A stretch of 64,000 bases of DNA. Origin: an uncultured Erwinia sp. GTDB lineage: Bacteria; Pseudomonadota; Gammaproteobacteria; Enterobacterales; Enterobacteriaceae. The stretch's first letter is position 1, and every line of letters starts with the position of its first letter. The notes under the pieces were generated by a model. That model did not search any database and was not told the origin of the DNA. It was given only the letters and a program-made list of their open reading frames with translations. Below are positions 50,246-59,970 of the stretch, piece after piece. The stretch covers positions 62,001-126,000 of the forward strand of contig CALYQW010000006.1 of the NCBI GenBank assembly GCA_945290265.1. Direction: 5' to 3'. The translations under genes and the position numbers were made by a program.

Positions 50246-51298
50246 ATGGCAGTATGGATCACTAAAGCAATCGCTCCGGATAACAGAGCAAGGTCGTCCA
50301 GTGGCATCATTGGCAATAATGATATGGCCCGTTTTGCCCGGGAAGCTGGAGCCTGTTATCTGGAGTACCAGGGCTGTAAGCGAGACGATCTGAGTGAAGA
50401 AATCAGAAGTGCGGAAATAGACCGTATTCTTTCACCCGTCTCAGCGGGGGATGTGGTTTTTGTTCAGTTCCCGATGTGGAACGATCTGAAGTATGAAATC
50501 CGTTTTATGAACAGATTGCTGGGATTACCGCAGGTAAAAACGGTATTGGTGATCTGGGATGTTTTGTCATGGCTGTTTGATGGCAGCGATCGTGATTTCA
50601 CCCATGATTACGGGTTTAAATTGATGAATCGTTGTCACTTGGTTATTGCTCCCAATAAAAAGATGGCGTCCAGGTTACGCTCAGAAGGTGGCGTAAAAGC
50701 GCCGTTGATGGATATTGGCTTATGGGATTATGCCTGCTATTCCCCCCTGACGGATAAAACGTTTTCCCATGAGGTCACCTTTGTGGGAACGCTGGATAAA
50801 ACGGATTTTTCGCAGTGTACCGGGGATATAAAAATAAATCTTATTGGTAATGCCAACAGCTTAAATGCTACCGAGAAAGCACTGAAAAATATTAACCTGC
50901 TGGGCGTGATGGAAAACAGCGATATTCCTGCACAGCTGAACAGTGGTTTTGGATTAATGTCTTACCAGAATGATAAAGATAAATCCGGTAAAGGTTATTT
51001 CGCCGGCTCAGTAAAATATGGGCGCTTTAATAACCCGTTAAAACTTTCACTGTATCTTGCCGCTGGTGTGCCGGTGATTATTGACAGCGTGGCGGCCCAT
51101 GCCCGGCTGGTTAAACGCTATAACATTGGCCTGGTGATTGATAATCTGGGGGATATGCAGTCGCAGCTGAAAAACGTCACGCCGGACCACTATGCGGCGA
51201 TGGTGGCGAATGTGGAAAAATTCGCGCATGCCATACGCGGCGGGTTCTTTATTAAGCGCGCTATTTCCAGGGCAGTCAAAAAGCTGAACGGGCTCTGA
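50246..51298 (+). CDS. Glycosyltransferase (galactofuranosyltransferase/Gtf3-like)
   Basis: 350 residues. Two-domain GT-B-like protein: an N-terminal half with DVVFVQFPMWNDLKYEIRFMNRL and VLVIWDVLSWLFDGS, and a C-terminal half with FVGTLDKTDF, FGLMSYQ and NNPLKLSLYLAAGVPVII, which is the usual donor-binding region. This pattern resembles beta-1,6-galactofuranosyltransferases and Gtf3 enzymes. It likely adds a sugar to a surface polysaccharide or glycoprotein. It is a single gene with no capsule cluster around it, so acceptor and donor are unknown. Confidence 0.78.
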   Translation: MAVWITKAIAPDNRARSSSGIIGNNDMARFAREAGACYLEYQGCKRDDLSEEIRSAEIDRILSPVSAGDVVFVQFPMWNDLKYEIRFMNRLLGLPQVKTVLVIWDVLSWLFDGSDRDFTHDYGFKLMNRCHLVIAPNKKMASRLRSEGGVKAPLMDIGLWDYACYSPLTDKTFSHEVTFVGTLDKTDFSQCTGDIKINLIGNANSLNATEKALKNINLLGVMENSDIPAQLNSGFGLMSYQNDKDKSGKGYFAGSVKYGRFNNPLKLSLYLAAGVPVIIDSVAAHARLVKRYNIGLVIDNLGDMQSQLKNVTPDHYAAMVANVEKFAHAIRGGFFIKRAISRAVKKLNGL

Positions 51299-51309
51299 GC
51301 TGAAAAGGT

Positions 51310-51330
51310 CGTCGGGGGCATCCCCCGACG
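51310..51330. terminator. Hairpin between convergent genes
   Basis: CGTCGGGGG (51310-51318) / CCCCCGACG (51322-51330) with a 3-base loop. On the minus strand TTTT follows, so it probably ends the DUF3053 lipoprotein transcript and may act both ways. Confidence 0.65.
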
Positions 51331-51371
51331 GGTTAACCAGATACCCGAATAACGGTCGGTCGCCTCAGGCA

Positions 51372-52088
51372 TTACTGACTTTTATCCTGAATGGCTCGCT
51401 GCGCCTGGCTTAGCACTGCAGCATTATCGCGCAGGCTGTTCATCAGATTATTGTACTGAGTCACCTGATCCTGGGTTGGGAACTGTACTGCTGCACCGTT
51501 AAAGGTAACGCGGGTTCCCTGCTGCTGCAGGAAGTCACCGGTTTGAACGGCGCTCTGGCTCAATGCCTGCAGACCCGGCAGCAGTACCGCCGTGGCATTG
51601 GCTGGTTGGGTCACCACCTGATTATAGATATTGTCATACACCGTTTTCAGTTCTTCAGGCTGCTTTAACCCGGCCTTGCTGCTGTCGGCCTGTGAATGCG
51701 CTGTCTGTAGCTGTTGCGCCAGTACGCTCAGGCCTTCGCTGGCCTGACGCAGGGTATCCCGGTGGGTAAGGTAATCCTGAGCTGAGTGGATGGCTGACAG
51801 TTCATCGGTTACCGGTTTAATGCCGCTTTCCACCACATGATTAAATTGCTGTGAAAAGCCATACAGGATGGCGTAATCACTGACATAGTGACCAAATTTT
51901 TGCTTCTGATCTTCACTCAGACTCGGCAGATTTTCACCACTCCGCATTGCAGTATTTTGCAGGAAGTCGGTGAAAGCTTTGCGCTGTTCGGCGTCGTTAT
52001 CACCACAAGCGCTCAGTTGAAAAAGTAATCCAAATGCGATCAACGGCATCAGTACACGCCTCCAGAGGCGTGAAGGTTCTGTCGCCAT
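51372..52088 (-). CDS. yiaF: YiaF-like lipoprotein (DUF3053)
   Basis: 238 residues from ATG 52088, AGGAG 8 bp upstream. Lipobox LSAC after LMPLIAFGLLFQ gives Cys28 as the lipidated residue. The mature part is helical and carries QRKAFTDFLQNTAMRSGENLP and FGHYVSDYAILYGFSQQ, the DUF3053 core. An envelope protein of unknown function. In E. coli yiaF neighbours ghrB; here the two are 20 kb apart, so this region is rearranged. Confidence 0.88.
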   Translation of the reverse strand: MATEPSRLWRRVLMPLIAFGLLFQLSACGDNDAEQRKAFTDFLQNTAMRSGENLPSLSEDQKQKFGHYVSDYAILYGFSQQFNHVVESGIKPVTDELSAIHSAQDYLTHRDTLRQASEGLSVLAQQLQTAHSQADSSKAGLKQPEELKTVYDNIYNQVVTQPANATAVLLPGLQALSQSAVQTGDFLQQQGTRVTFNGAAVQFPTQDQVTQYNNLMNSLRDNAAVLSQAQRAIQDKSQ

Positions 52089-52303
52089 AAGGTTAACTCC
52101 TGTCATTGAAGTACTGCTGGTTAGGATAGATAGCACGGTTTGTTACCGCATTCATGGAATAATCTACCCTAAGCGGAAAGGAACCGCTTTATATTTCGTC
52201 ACTCTTTTCATGCCAGGAAAGGGGGAAGGGAAGGAATAATGGTGAAAGCCGGAAAATGCTTAGTTTCTCCGGCCAGAAGAATGGTTAGTGGTATACCATA
52301 GAA

Positions 52304-52921
52304 TTAAGGTTGAATATCAGCATCTATCACCTGATAGAAACCGTTGGGGGTATCAGCAACGTCCCAGATGCCGAGGATCACGTGATAACCTTTGTAATCT
52401 GCCGGGATGTTACAACCTTTGATGCTGACGGCTTTATCAGGATCTTTGCCATTATCAACGCGTTCACAAATTGGTTTGGTCAGATCAAATTGTGAGCGGG
52501 TCAGTTTTTGATTAGGATCCCAGTCTTTTTTCGTAATATAGAAACGCCATTTTTCTGTACTGTGTTCAGCTCTCAGCACCCAGGTAAATGTATGGATTCC
52601 TGGCTTAATGGACACTTTATGCCAGCGCTTTTCATCCTGTTCATTCAGCTGAGCGAAACGTACAATACCGGCACTGGCGATTTTGCCATCCTCCGGTCCT
52701 GCTTGTGGGAAACCTTTCGGCGCTTCCAGAGACTGCGGTTCATATTCGATTGCCCCGCAATTTTTATTCAGTTTGCCGCCGTCTACAGAGCAAAGAAAAG
52801 AACGTGACGCGGGGAAATCAACAAAGCCATGAGCCGGGCTGGCACTCTCTGCCCAGACCAGCGATGAAGAAGATAACAGCGCAACAGCAGCCAAAGAACG
52901 TAAGGTAAACTTTTTACTCAT
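52304..52921 (-). CDS. GbpA-like lytic polysaccharide monooxygenase (AA10)
   Basis: 205 residues. The signal peptide probably ends at SPA before His31, so the mature enzyme would begin HGFVDFPASR with the N-terminal His of the copper histidine brace. The second brace residue is His120 in VLRAEHSTEKWRFYIT. NCGAIEYEPQSLEAPKGFP and GPEDGKIASAG match domain 1 of GbpA. These copper enzymes cut chitin oxidatively and aid attachment to hosts or insects. There is no chitin-binding or GbpA accessory domain. It is divergent from the ART toxin gene. Confidence 0.92.
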   Translation of the reverse strand: MSKKFTLRSLAAVALLSSSSLVWAESASPAHGFVDFPASRSFLCSVDGGKLNKNCGAIEYEPQSLEAPKGFPQAGPEDGKIASAGIVRFAQLNEQDEKRWHKVSIKPGIHTFTWVLRAEHSTEKWRFYITKKDWDPNQKLTRSQFDLTKPICERVDNGKDPDKAVSIKGCNIPADYKGYHVILGIWDVADTPNGFYQVIDADIQP

Positions 52922-53466
52922 AATATGTCCTCAGTTTAGAATTGATATTCTGTGTCGCAGGTTTATTCATTCAAGAAATCAGCCGTGGCACTGATTATAT
53001 TAATCTTCTTGTCCAGGAAAAATATATATTCTTTCCAACAAGAGTTTATGGTGAATGAATGAAACAAAGTATAGAGATAAAAAGGCAATGCGCAAAGGAT
53101 AATTTAATGGTCATTAAAGGGTATTGAAGTTTCTTTTTTTATAATTACCTGTCAGGCAGTGTTTTTTTAATGTCCGTCATTTAATAAATAAGATTACAGT
53201 ATTAATAAAAGATAACAGTTATCAGGTTTGGTTTTTGTTTTTTCGTTTATCATTTCTTGGCGACGGGTCATATTCAATATACATGCATGTCGTGAATCAG
53301 GCTAAAAATTTATAATAATGAAAAAAGATCGCGATCGCATTATCAGACGGGAAGGTTAATTTTCATCGTTTTGTAACAAAGGTATTTGCCGGATGGTTTA
53401 GGATAGAGTGGTTTTAATGCACCAGAAAAAAATAACATCGGTCTGCCATTATAAAAGGAATTAATT
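52922..53466. other. AT-rich divergent promoter region
   Basis: 545 bp between the monooxygenase and the giant ART toxin. No gene. Short palindromes occur: ACATGCATGT (53281-53290) and overlapping GATCGCGATC/GCGATCGC near 53327-53338. No hrp box (GGAACC-N15-16-CCAC) was found upstream of the toxin. Confidence 0.5.
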
Positions 53467-56400
53467 ATGCCTAAAATGACGTCATTTGTTCAGCAACACC
53501 GCAAGGTTGCAGGAAACCATATCACCTGGCAGGATAAGAAATTTAGTGCCGGTTTTAATCAGGATGAACATATCCGCCAGTTAGCCAGCCAGCCGGGACG
53601 ACATAGCGGGAATGCGGGTCGCCAGGATGTGGCCTGTTCTGCCGTCCAGCTGCTGGCGCTGTTGAGTTCCATTCAACACGATCCGGCGAGGCAGCGGTCC
53701 GTTATGATGCGTGATACACCGGTCTCACATCAACAGTCCGCTGCCGGACGCTGCCTGTTAGCGGACAGCCTGGTATTCTGTCAGGCCCGGCAGCCGGGTA
53801 ACGCCAGCCTTAATGGTAAGACGTCAGAGCCTGGCTGCGAAGTTCAGCACAACAGCCATGTTTTACTCTCCGACCAGATCAGTGCATCAGACGGGGAAAT
53901 CCCTGCGGCCGGAGATCGCCAGCAGGCGCAGGCAGTGCTGCCACTGATGGCGGCATCCACCAGTATGGTATTGGCGCGGCAAACTTCTGCGCTGAACAGC
54001 AGAGTGTTTCAGTATGCGGCCCTTTCCGGTGGCATCACGCTGCTGGTGATCAGTGGCAATGCGCTGCGTCAAACATTCTTCCCGGCGCAAACCCCTAATA
54101 ATCCGCTTCCTTTGGATCAGCATGAAGCTTATTTACCCGGGCTGCAGGAAAATAACAGTAAGGTGAGTCGCTACCTTATCCGCCAGAAGGTGATACCGAA
54201 CACGCCGCTTAGCGGGCCACATCCGGAGAAAACCATGGCGGTACAGTCAGCTATCTGGCTGGTTGCGAAGCAGGAAGATTATGGCGAGAAAATGATGGGA
54301 CTGGCGCGTGAGATCCTCAGCTCACCAGGCTATTACGGTAGTCATCCGCAGGAAAATATCAGTGGAAGATTTGCAGAGTTTGTTGTGCGTCAGTGGTTCT
54401 TCAAAAATGCGCTGGGATATGGCCTGTTTGAATATCTGGTCAGAGTGATAGCTGGCGATAGATACCCAATGTACTACACGACCAGTAGCCTGATCGCGGT
54501 ACTGGCTGAAAAGAAAAGTCACCTTGAAGAATACATTAGCGAAACCGCTTCTACGGAGAATAAAACTGCATTCAGCCAGGCCTGGGACCGATTTATCAAT
54601 GATGAATTACCGATGCTTTCTCATTATGCAGACAATTTATTTGTCAAAAATCTGTCTGTCTTTGATGACCATTTTGCGGCTCTATTCACTGGTTCCCTTT
54701 TTCTTCATCAACGGGGGGGGCTGCAACAGTTTAAACCCGATGACGTAATAACTACGGGGGAAGCGCTTTGGGATATATTTACCGGCAATAACACGGCTTT
54801 CAATAATCCGGGATATTGTCTGTTTCCTGCATTTTTATTTTTGATTGCTCAGGGAAAAAGCGACCTGATTACCAGTGAAGACAGTCGGGCTAACCAGCTC
54901 AAAGCGCTTGAGGAGTATATTACTTATAAAAAGCATCTTATTTTTACCAACGAGAAAATTAATGAAAAAATGGCTCGCTATAGTCAGGATTTAAAAAACT
55001 GGTTAAGCCGGGGCGAGCTGGCGTCCAAAATCGTCGCCAACTGCCCTGTATCGGAATTGCCTGACCTGAATGTCCTTCTGATCGATAACAGCGTGGTCAA
55101 AGCTGAGCAACGGCGTGAAAGCGCCAAACAAAGTTATATGAGTAATTTTGACACGCCCTGCAAAAGCGCCCCAAGCAGTCTGACAGAAGAATATCGTAAG
55201 ATAACTGATAAAGCTGCCAACTCTTTTGCTGGCATAAATCGCATTTTTCTTTACTCTGCACTGGCTACGGCAGAACCGGAGGAAAAAGACTTTATTCTCT
55301 CTGATAAAGCGGTTTTGCATTTTATCCATCTGAATATGAAGACACAAAAAAACCCTGGCCCAGCATATAATGTCTATTTTGATACGAATATTTATGTTTC
55401 GGTGGAGGGGGCGAATCTCTTTTCGGCCAAACTGGGTCATGAAGAAAGGATATACGCCTTAAAGGTGGCAGGTCAGGCTGATAAAAAATACACAGTGCAG
55501 CGCCTCGACAAAGACATCAAAAAATATATCGACTCGGGTATTCTGAGCTATAAGAATTTTGGTCGTTACAGCCTCAGTGGCGAGGGTGAAATAACCACTT
55601 ATAGGGGGGAAGTGTTCCACTTTTCCTTTTACAATGGAACGAAAATCGCTTCTGGACAGGAAAAAGGTGAGCAGTTAGTTGATGCCATCAGCAATCTCCA
55701 TCGCGAACAGTTTTTTGATTATCTTTACAGTTTGGGTAATGATAAATCGCATCTGCAAAAGTTCTGGAATGTGGTTAAACATCTGCTGCCATTATATGAC
55801 TGTATTGAGGGCGGGATTGACAATGATCTGCAACAGGCAATACCAGCCTGCATAACGGATATCATGCTGCTCGCGCCGGTTGCGGGCCGGGCTGCTGGCC
55901 TGGCAGGGCGTTTTGCTGGCGGGCTGGCGAAAGGCATACTCACAGGCAGTGCGGCGATGAGGATTGGCGGAGTGCCCCACGCCACCCGGTTGCTGTTGCG
56001 GGAAATCAGTTTACCGACCGCCAGAGAACTGGGATTACTGGCGAAAAGCACCCTCAGAGCCCTTGATCCAGGTGGTGAGCTGCTGTTTTTAGCCAGCAGA
56101 AAACTGAGTAAAACGCTTATCAAGGCGTTACAACATGAGGGGCATGCTGAACAGCTGGCTAAAAAACTTACCAAGTATACCGCCAGCCAAATGGCTTCCG
56201 ATGTTTCTGCGGCGCGATTAACCGCTCGTTTACCTGATTCAGAATTAATGGTATCGGTCAGTAAAACGGCAGAATATCAGGGGGATAATATCTATTCGGT
56301 GATTAACAGCGAAACCGGGCAGCCTTTTGGCCCGTATTATCATCTGTTGGAAAAAAACGGTGTTGAGACGTTATTCCAAATGACGTCGACAGAATTAGAA

Positions 56401-57666
56401 AAAATCGAGACGGTCACGCCGCAGTTTTACGATCATCAGTCTGCTCTGACGCATATTGAACCTATCGATCCCCGACGTTTTGCCTTTTCGCTTCCCGATA
56501 AGTCAGGTATTTATGTCTGGATTGAACCGGTAAGCATGAGTAGACTGGAAGCCATAAAAATTGAAGGAAAATTCTATAAAATACGGCGCGAGGAACAACG
56601 AACCTTAGTAGTGGGAAAAAAACATGACTTTGAGTTTATCGTCTTCGATGGTCATTGCCACCTGGTCAATCCCCGTAAGGTAGTTTCGGCGAATTATGTG
56701 CAGTGTCGTATTAAACGCGCGCCAGGCGATATTTGTATGCATTTTTCCGAAGATTTGGAAAAAGTGCTGAGCAGCAGTCACGATAAAAGCTGGCAACACA
56801 CCGAAGTGGGTGAGCTGAAAGCAGATGAACAGTATCCGGGCATGTTTGTTTCGCCTTCTCTGAAAAAATATATTGAACATCGTGGTGCATTATTCGAAGT
56901 CAGGGTGGAAAGGATCACGTTGAATGGCATGAATGGCGGAGAAAAAGTCGTTATCCTTTCCCGTGATGCCAGCAGTATCTTCAGGTTCTTCAAAAAAAAT
57001 GTGATTACCGAGGGCTACTTCTCCCGCGTTATACCTGAAGCGCATTTAAGCAGCCGGTTAGAAAATACCATGGAGATCCTGAAAATTAATCGCCCTTCGG
57101 CGGAAGCCTATGAATTGATCAATAAGTTTCCCCGGAACAGAATTACTAAGGATGAGCTGGAGGTCATCAAAAATTACGGTGGGGCATCCAGTGATGCCAT
57201 CAATGAATTTTTACTGATGGGCATGCCAGAGAATTATTACAATGGCCATCTGCGTGCGCAGGCGATTGAAAGCATTGAAAATATTCGTTCACTATTGAAG
57301 AAATTGCCCAGCTTTAAAGGGGTTGTGTATCGCGGCTATATTCCCGTCCGTGAAGGCCCCTCCGGGTTGTCTACCGTCAATCCAGGCGATCTTGTTGCCA
57401 CCAGAAAATTCCTCTCTACCTCCACCACCAAAGAAATCGCAAAAGGTTTTTCCTCTGAAACAGAAGGTTTTTTGTATAAAATACATATTGAAAAAGGGGG
57501 CCATCCAATCATGTTGTACACTGGCAGAATCCGTGAAACCGAGGTATTGATTGAAGAGAATACCATTTTCCGATGTACTGCCACCCAGGGCAGAAGCCTG
57601 GAGTTTACTGAAGTTGTGAACCCTACCGCCCAGGAACGCCAGCGCGTCAGGTATATGACGCTGTAG
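53467..57666 (+). CDS. Giant toxin-like protein with C-terminal mono-ADP-ribosyltransferase domain
   Basis: 1399 residues from ATG 53467 (AAAGGA upstream); no signal peptide. N-terminal about 160 residues polar, then a hydrophobic stretch (VFQYAALSGGITLLVISGNAL, about 172-195). A second membrane-type region lies around 795-835 (LLPLYDCIEGGI, DIMLLAPVAGRAAGLAGRFAGG), as in the DUF6543/membrane-targeted toxin group. SGIYVWIEPV and IKIEGKFYKIRR near 1015-1045 belong to the same style. The C terminus has the R-S-E set of cholera-type ARTs: Arg1289 in VVYRGY, FLSTST (Ser1317-Thr-Ser1319), and RETEVL with Glu1357 and catalytic Glu1359. It should transfer ADP-ribose from NAD to an unknown host or bacterial protein. 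No immunity or secretion gene is adjacent. Confidence 0.82.
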   Translation: MPKMTSFVQQHRKVAGNHITWQDKKFSAGFNQDEHIRQLASQPGRHSGNAGRQDVACSAVQLLALLSSIQHDPARQRSVMMRDTPVSHQQSAAGRCLLADSLVFCQARQPGNASLNGKTSEPGCEVQHNSHVLLSDQISASDGEIPAAGDRQQAQAVLPLMAASTSMVLARQTSALNSRVFQYAALSGGITLLVISGNALRQTFFPAQTPNNPLPLDQHEAYLPGLQENNSKVSRYLIRQKVIPNTPLSGPHPEKTMAVQSAIWLVAKQEDYGEKMMGLAREILSSPGYYGSHPQENISGRFAEFVVRQWFFKNALGYGLFEYLVRVIAGDRYPMYYTTSSLIAVLAEKKSHLEEYISETASTENKTAFSQAWDRFINDELPMLSHYADNLFVKNLSVFDDHFAALFTGSLFLHQRGGLQQFKPDDVITTGEALWDIFTGNNTAFNNPGYCLFPAFLFLIAQGKSDLITSEDSRANQLKALEEYITYKKHLIFTNEKINEKMARYSQDLKNWLSRGELASKIVANCPVSELPDLNVLLIDNSVVKAEQRRESAKQSYMSNFDTPCKSAPSSLTEEYRKITDKAANSFAGINRIFLYSALATAEPEEKDFILSDKAVLHFIHLNMKTQKNPGPAYNVYFDTNIYVSVEGANLFSAKLGHEERIYALKVAGQADKKYTVQRLDKDIKKYIDSGILSYKNFGRYSLSGEGEITTYRGEVFHFSFYNGTKIASGQEKGEQLVDAISNLHREQFFDYLYSLGNDKSHLQKFWNVVKHLLPLYDCIEGGIDNDLQQAIPACITDIMLLAPVAGRAAGLAGRFAGGLAKGILTGSAAMRIGGVPHATRLLLREISLPTARELGLLAKSTLRALDPGGELLFLASRKLSKTLIKALQHEGHAEQLAKKLTKYTASQMASDVSAARLTARLPDSELMVSVSKTAEYQGDNIYSVINSETGQPFGPYYHLLEKNGVETLFQMTSTELEKIETVTPQFYDHQSALTHIEPIDPRRFAFSLPDKSGIYVWIEPVSMSRLEAIKIEGKFYKIRREEQRTLVVGKKHDFEFIVFDGHCHLVNPRKVVSANYVQCRIKRAPGDICMHFSEDLEKVLSSSHDKSWQHTEVGELKADEQYPGMFVSPSLKKYIEHRGALFEVRVERITLNGMNGGEKVVILSRDASSIFRFFKKNVITEGYFSRVIPEAHLSSRLENTMEILKINRPSAEAYELINKFPRNRITKDELEVIKNYGGASSDAINEFLLMGMPENYYNGHLRAQAIESIENIRSLLKKLPSFKGVVYRGYIPVREGPSGLSTVNPGDLVATRKFLSTSTTKEIAKGFSSETEGFLYKIHIEKGGHPIMLYTGRIRETEVLIEENTIFRCTATQGRSLEFTEVVNPTAQERQRVRYMTL

Positions 57667-57732
57667 CTGATGCGCGGGGGATTTTACTGAGACAGGGTTG
57701 CTTTATGGGATATTACCTTCAGGAAAGCAGTG

Positions 57733-58635
57733 ATGGATAAACAGTATGCGCGTCTGGTAAACCGGGCAGCGGTGGCGGCGACAATTCTCGCTACATCGCT
57801 GCTGTTAATCAAAATCTTCGCCTGGTGGGTGACCGGCTCGGTGAGTGTGCTGGCGGCGCTGGTGGATTCACTGGTGGATATTGCGGCATCCCTGACCAAT
57901 CTGCTGGTGGTGCGCTACTCACTGCAGCCAGCGGATACCGAACATACCTTTGGTCACGGTAAGGCCGAATCGCTGGCGGCGCTGGCGCAAAGTATGTTTA
58001 TTTGCGGCTCGGCGCTGTTTCTGTTTCTCACCGGTTTTCGCAGTCTGGTTTCTCCACAGCCAATGTCTGCTCCGCTGGTCGGGATAGTGGTCACGCTGAT
58101 CGCGCTGATTTCCACCCTGCTGCTGGTTACTTTTCAGCGTTGGGTGGTGCGCCGCACGCACAGCCATGCGATACGGGCAGATATGCTGCATTATCAGTCG
58201 GATGTCACGATGAACGGCGCGATTTTGCTGGCACTGGGGTTGAGCTGGTATGGCTTTCAGCATGCCGATGCGATTTTTGCCCTGCTGATAGGCTTCTGGA
58301 TCTTAGCTAACGCGCTGCGTATGGGCTATGAGGCGGTGCAGTCACTGCTTGACCGCGCGCTGCCCGAGGCACAGCGCCAGGAAATTATCGCCGTGGTCTC
58401 CAGCTGGCCTGGCGTGTGCGGTGCCCACGATCTGCGCACCCGTCAGTCCGGGCCAACGCGATTTATTCAGCTCCATCTGGAAATGGACGATAATCTGACG
58501 CTGTTTCAGGCTCATCAACTGGCAGACCAGGTTGAGCAGGCGCTGTTGCAGCGTTTCCCCGGTTCTGACGTGATCATTCATCAGGATCCACGTTCGGTGG
58601 TGCCGCCTGAACGCCATGGCCGTTTCGATTTTTAA
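57733..58635 (+). CDS. fieF: Cation efflux pump FieF (ferrous iron/zinc)
   Basis: 300 residues of the CDF family, six membrane helices. Transport-site residues lie in [12 protein letters not shown] (Asp pair, TM2) and [10 protein letters not shown] (His and Asp, TM5). The C-terminal cytoplasmic metal-binding domain ([30 protein letters not shown]) is complete. It exports Fe2+ and Zn2+ by proton exchange. ATG 57733, AGGA upstream. fieF-pfkA-sbp-cdh matches E. coli, but cpxP, cpxR and cpxA that normally precede it are absent. Confidence 0.95.
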   Translation: MDKQYARLVNRAAVAATILATSLLLIKIFAWWVTGSVSVLAALVDSLVDIAASLTNLLVVRYSLQPADTEHTFGHGKAESLAALAQSMFICGSALFLFLTGFRSLVSPQPMSAPLVGIVVTLIALISTLLLVTFQRWVVRRTHSHAIRADMLHYQSDVTMNGAILLALGLSWYGFQHADAIFALLIGFWILANALRMGYEAVQSLLDRALPEAQRQEIIAVVSSWPGVCGAHDLRTRQSGPTRFIQLHLEMDDNLTLFQAHQLADQVEQALLQRFPGSDVIIHQDPRSVVPPERHGRFDF

Positions 58636-58717
58636 CTGAAAAGGATGAAATCTCAGTATCGCAAAATGCGATACAGTGCCAGTTATCGCGTAAAAAAATA
58701 GCTGAAGATGTCTGACA

Positions 58718-58750
58718 TGAATCAATTCAGCTCAAAGTGTTTGATATACT
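58718..58750 (+). promoter_or_regulatory. pfkA promoter with Cra-type operator
   Basis: TGAATCAATTCAGC (58718-58731) matches the inverted Cra consensus (GCTGAATCGATTCA type) with one mismatch and overlaps the expected -35 position. TATACT (58745-58750) is a good -10. Repression by Cra when fructose phosphates are low is known for E. coli pfkA and fits here. Confidence 0.6.
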
Positions 58751-58844
58751 ATAGCCAATATCCTGCCGGCTATTCCGTTCAGGCGTGTCGTTCGCTGCCG
58801 GCTGACAGCATTTACCATTTGCATCAATAAGTTCAGAGGTTGTC

Positions 58845-59807
58845 ATGATTAAAAAAATCGGTGTACTGACAAGCGGTGGCGATGCCCCGGGGATGAACGC
58901 TGCAATTCGTGGCGTAGTACGCGCCGCACTCACGGAAGGATTGGAAGTTTTTGGTATTTATGATGGCTATCTGGGGCTGTATGAAGATCGCATGATCAGT
59001 CTTGATCGCTACAGCGTCTCTGACGTGATTAACCGTGGCGGTACTTTCCTCGGTTCAGCGCGTTTCCCTGAGTTCCGTAACGACGAAGTGCGTGCGGTCG
59101 CTATCGAAAATATGAAAAAACGCGGGCTGGATGCGCTGGTGGTGATTGGTGGTGATGGCTCGTATATGGGGGCGAAACGCCTGACGGAAATGGGTTTTCC
59201 CTGTATTGGCCTGCCGGGTACCATTGATAACGATGTGGCTGGAACCGATTACACTATCGGCTACTTCACCGCGCTGGATACCGTGGTAGAGGCCATTGAT
59301 CGCCTGCGTGACACCTCGTCTTCGCATCAGCGTATCTCCATTGTCGAAGTGATGGGACGCTACTGTGGCGATCTGACCCTGGCGGCGGCGATTGCCGGAG
59401 GCTGTGAGTTTATCGTGTTGCCGGAAACGCCTTATACCCGTGAGGAGCTGGTGGCGGAAATTAAAGCCGGGATTGCCAAAGGTAAAAAGCACGCCATAGT
59501 GGCTATTACCGAGCATATCTGTGATGTTGAAGAACTGGCTAAATATATTGAAGCCGAAACCCGGCGCGAAACGCGGGCAACGGTGCTGGGGCATATTCAG
59601 CGCGGTGGGGCACCGGTAGCCTATGACCGTATTCTGGCATCACGTATGGGCGCTTATTCTATCGAACTGCTGTTGCAGGGCTATGGTGGTCGCTGTGTGG
59701 GTATTCAAAATGAAAAGATGGTTCATCATGACATCATTGATGCCATTGAAAATATGAAACGGCCATTTAAAGGTGACTGGCTGGAAACCGCCAGAAAACT
59801 GTACTGA
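58845..59807 (+). CDS. pfkA: 6-phosphofructokinase isozyme I
   Basis: 320 residues. ATP site [16 protein letters not shown], catalytic [12 protein letters not shown], substrate-binding [10 protein letters not shown] and HIQRGG, all intact. It phosphorylates fructose 6-phosphate to the 1,6-bisphosphate in glycolysis, as an allosteric tetramer. GAGG precedes ATG 58845. A Cra-type site and a strong terminator flank it, so it is monocistronic. Confidence 0.98.
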   Translation: MIKKIGVLTSGGDAPGMNAAIRGVVRAALTEGLEVFGIYDGYLGLYEDRMISLDRYSVSDVINRGGTFLGSARFPEFRNDEVRAVAIENMKKRGLDALVVIGGDGSYMGAKRLTEMGFPCIGLPGTIDNDVAGTDYTIGYFTALDTVVEAIDRLRDTSSSHQRISIVEVMGRYCGDLTLAAAIAGGCEFIVLPETPYTREELVAEIKAGIAKGKKHAIVAITEHICDVEELAKYIEAETRRETRATVLGHIQRGGAPVAYDRILASRMGAYSIELLLQGYGGRCVGIQNEKMVHHDIIDAIENMKRPFKGDWLETARKLY

Positions 59808-59811
59808 CCAC

Positions 59812-59844
59812 AATCGGGTGCCGGGGCCCGCACCCGATTTTTTT
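59812..59844 (+). terminator. pfkA terminator
   Basis: AATCGGGTG (59812-59820) / CACCCGATT (59831-59839), with run of T residues to 59844. Confidence 0.9.
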
Positions 59845-59970
59845 CCTGCCTCTGCTCTCCCAGTCACTGCCTGACTTATGCCTTATAGTTATTACGCCTG
59901 CTTTTTAATTCTTTAAATCGTTGCCCGCTTTATGTCACGCTCCTTTCAGACTATCTTCGGGAGCGTAGTG

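Noticed and set aside
53200-53466. HrpL-type promoter upstream of the ART toxin
   Set aside because: No GGAACC-N15-16-CCAC pair could be found before this gene or before the toxin at 7624, so type III delivery is not supported by promoter evidence.
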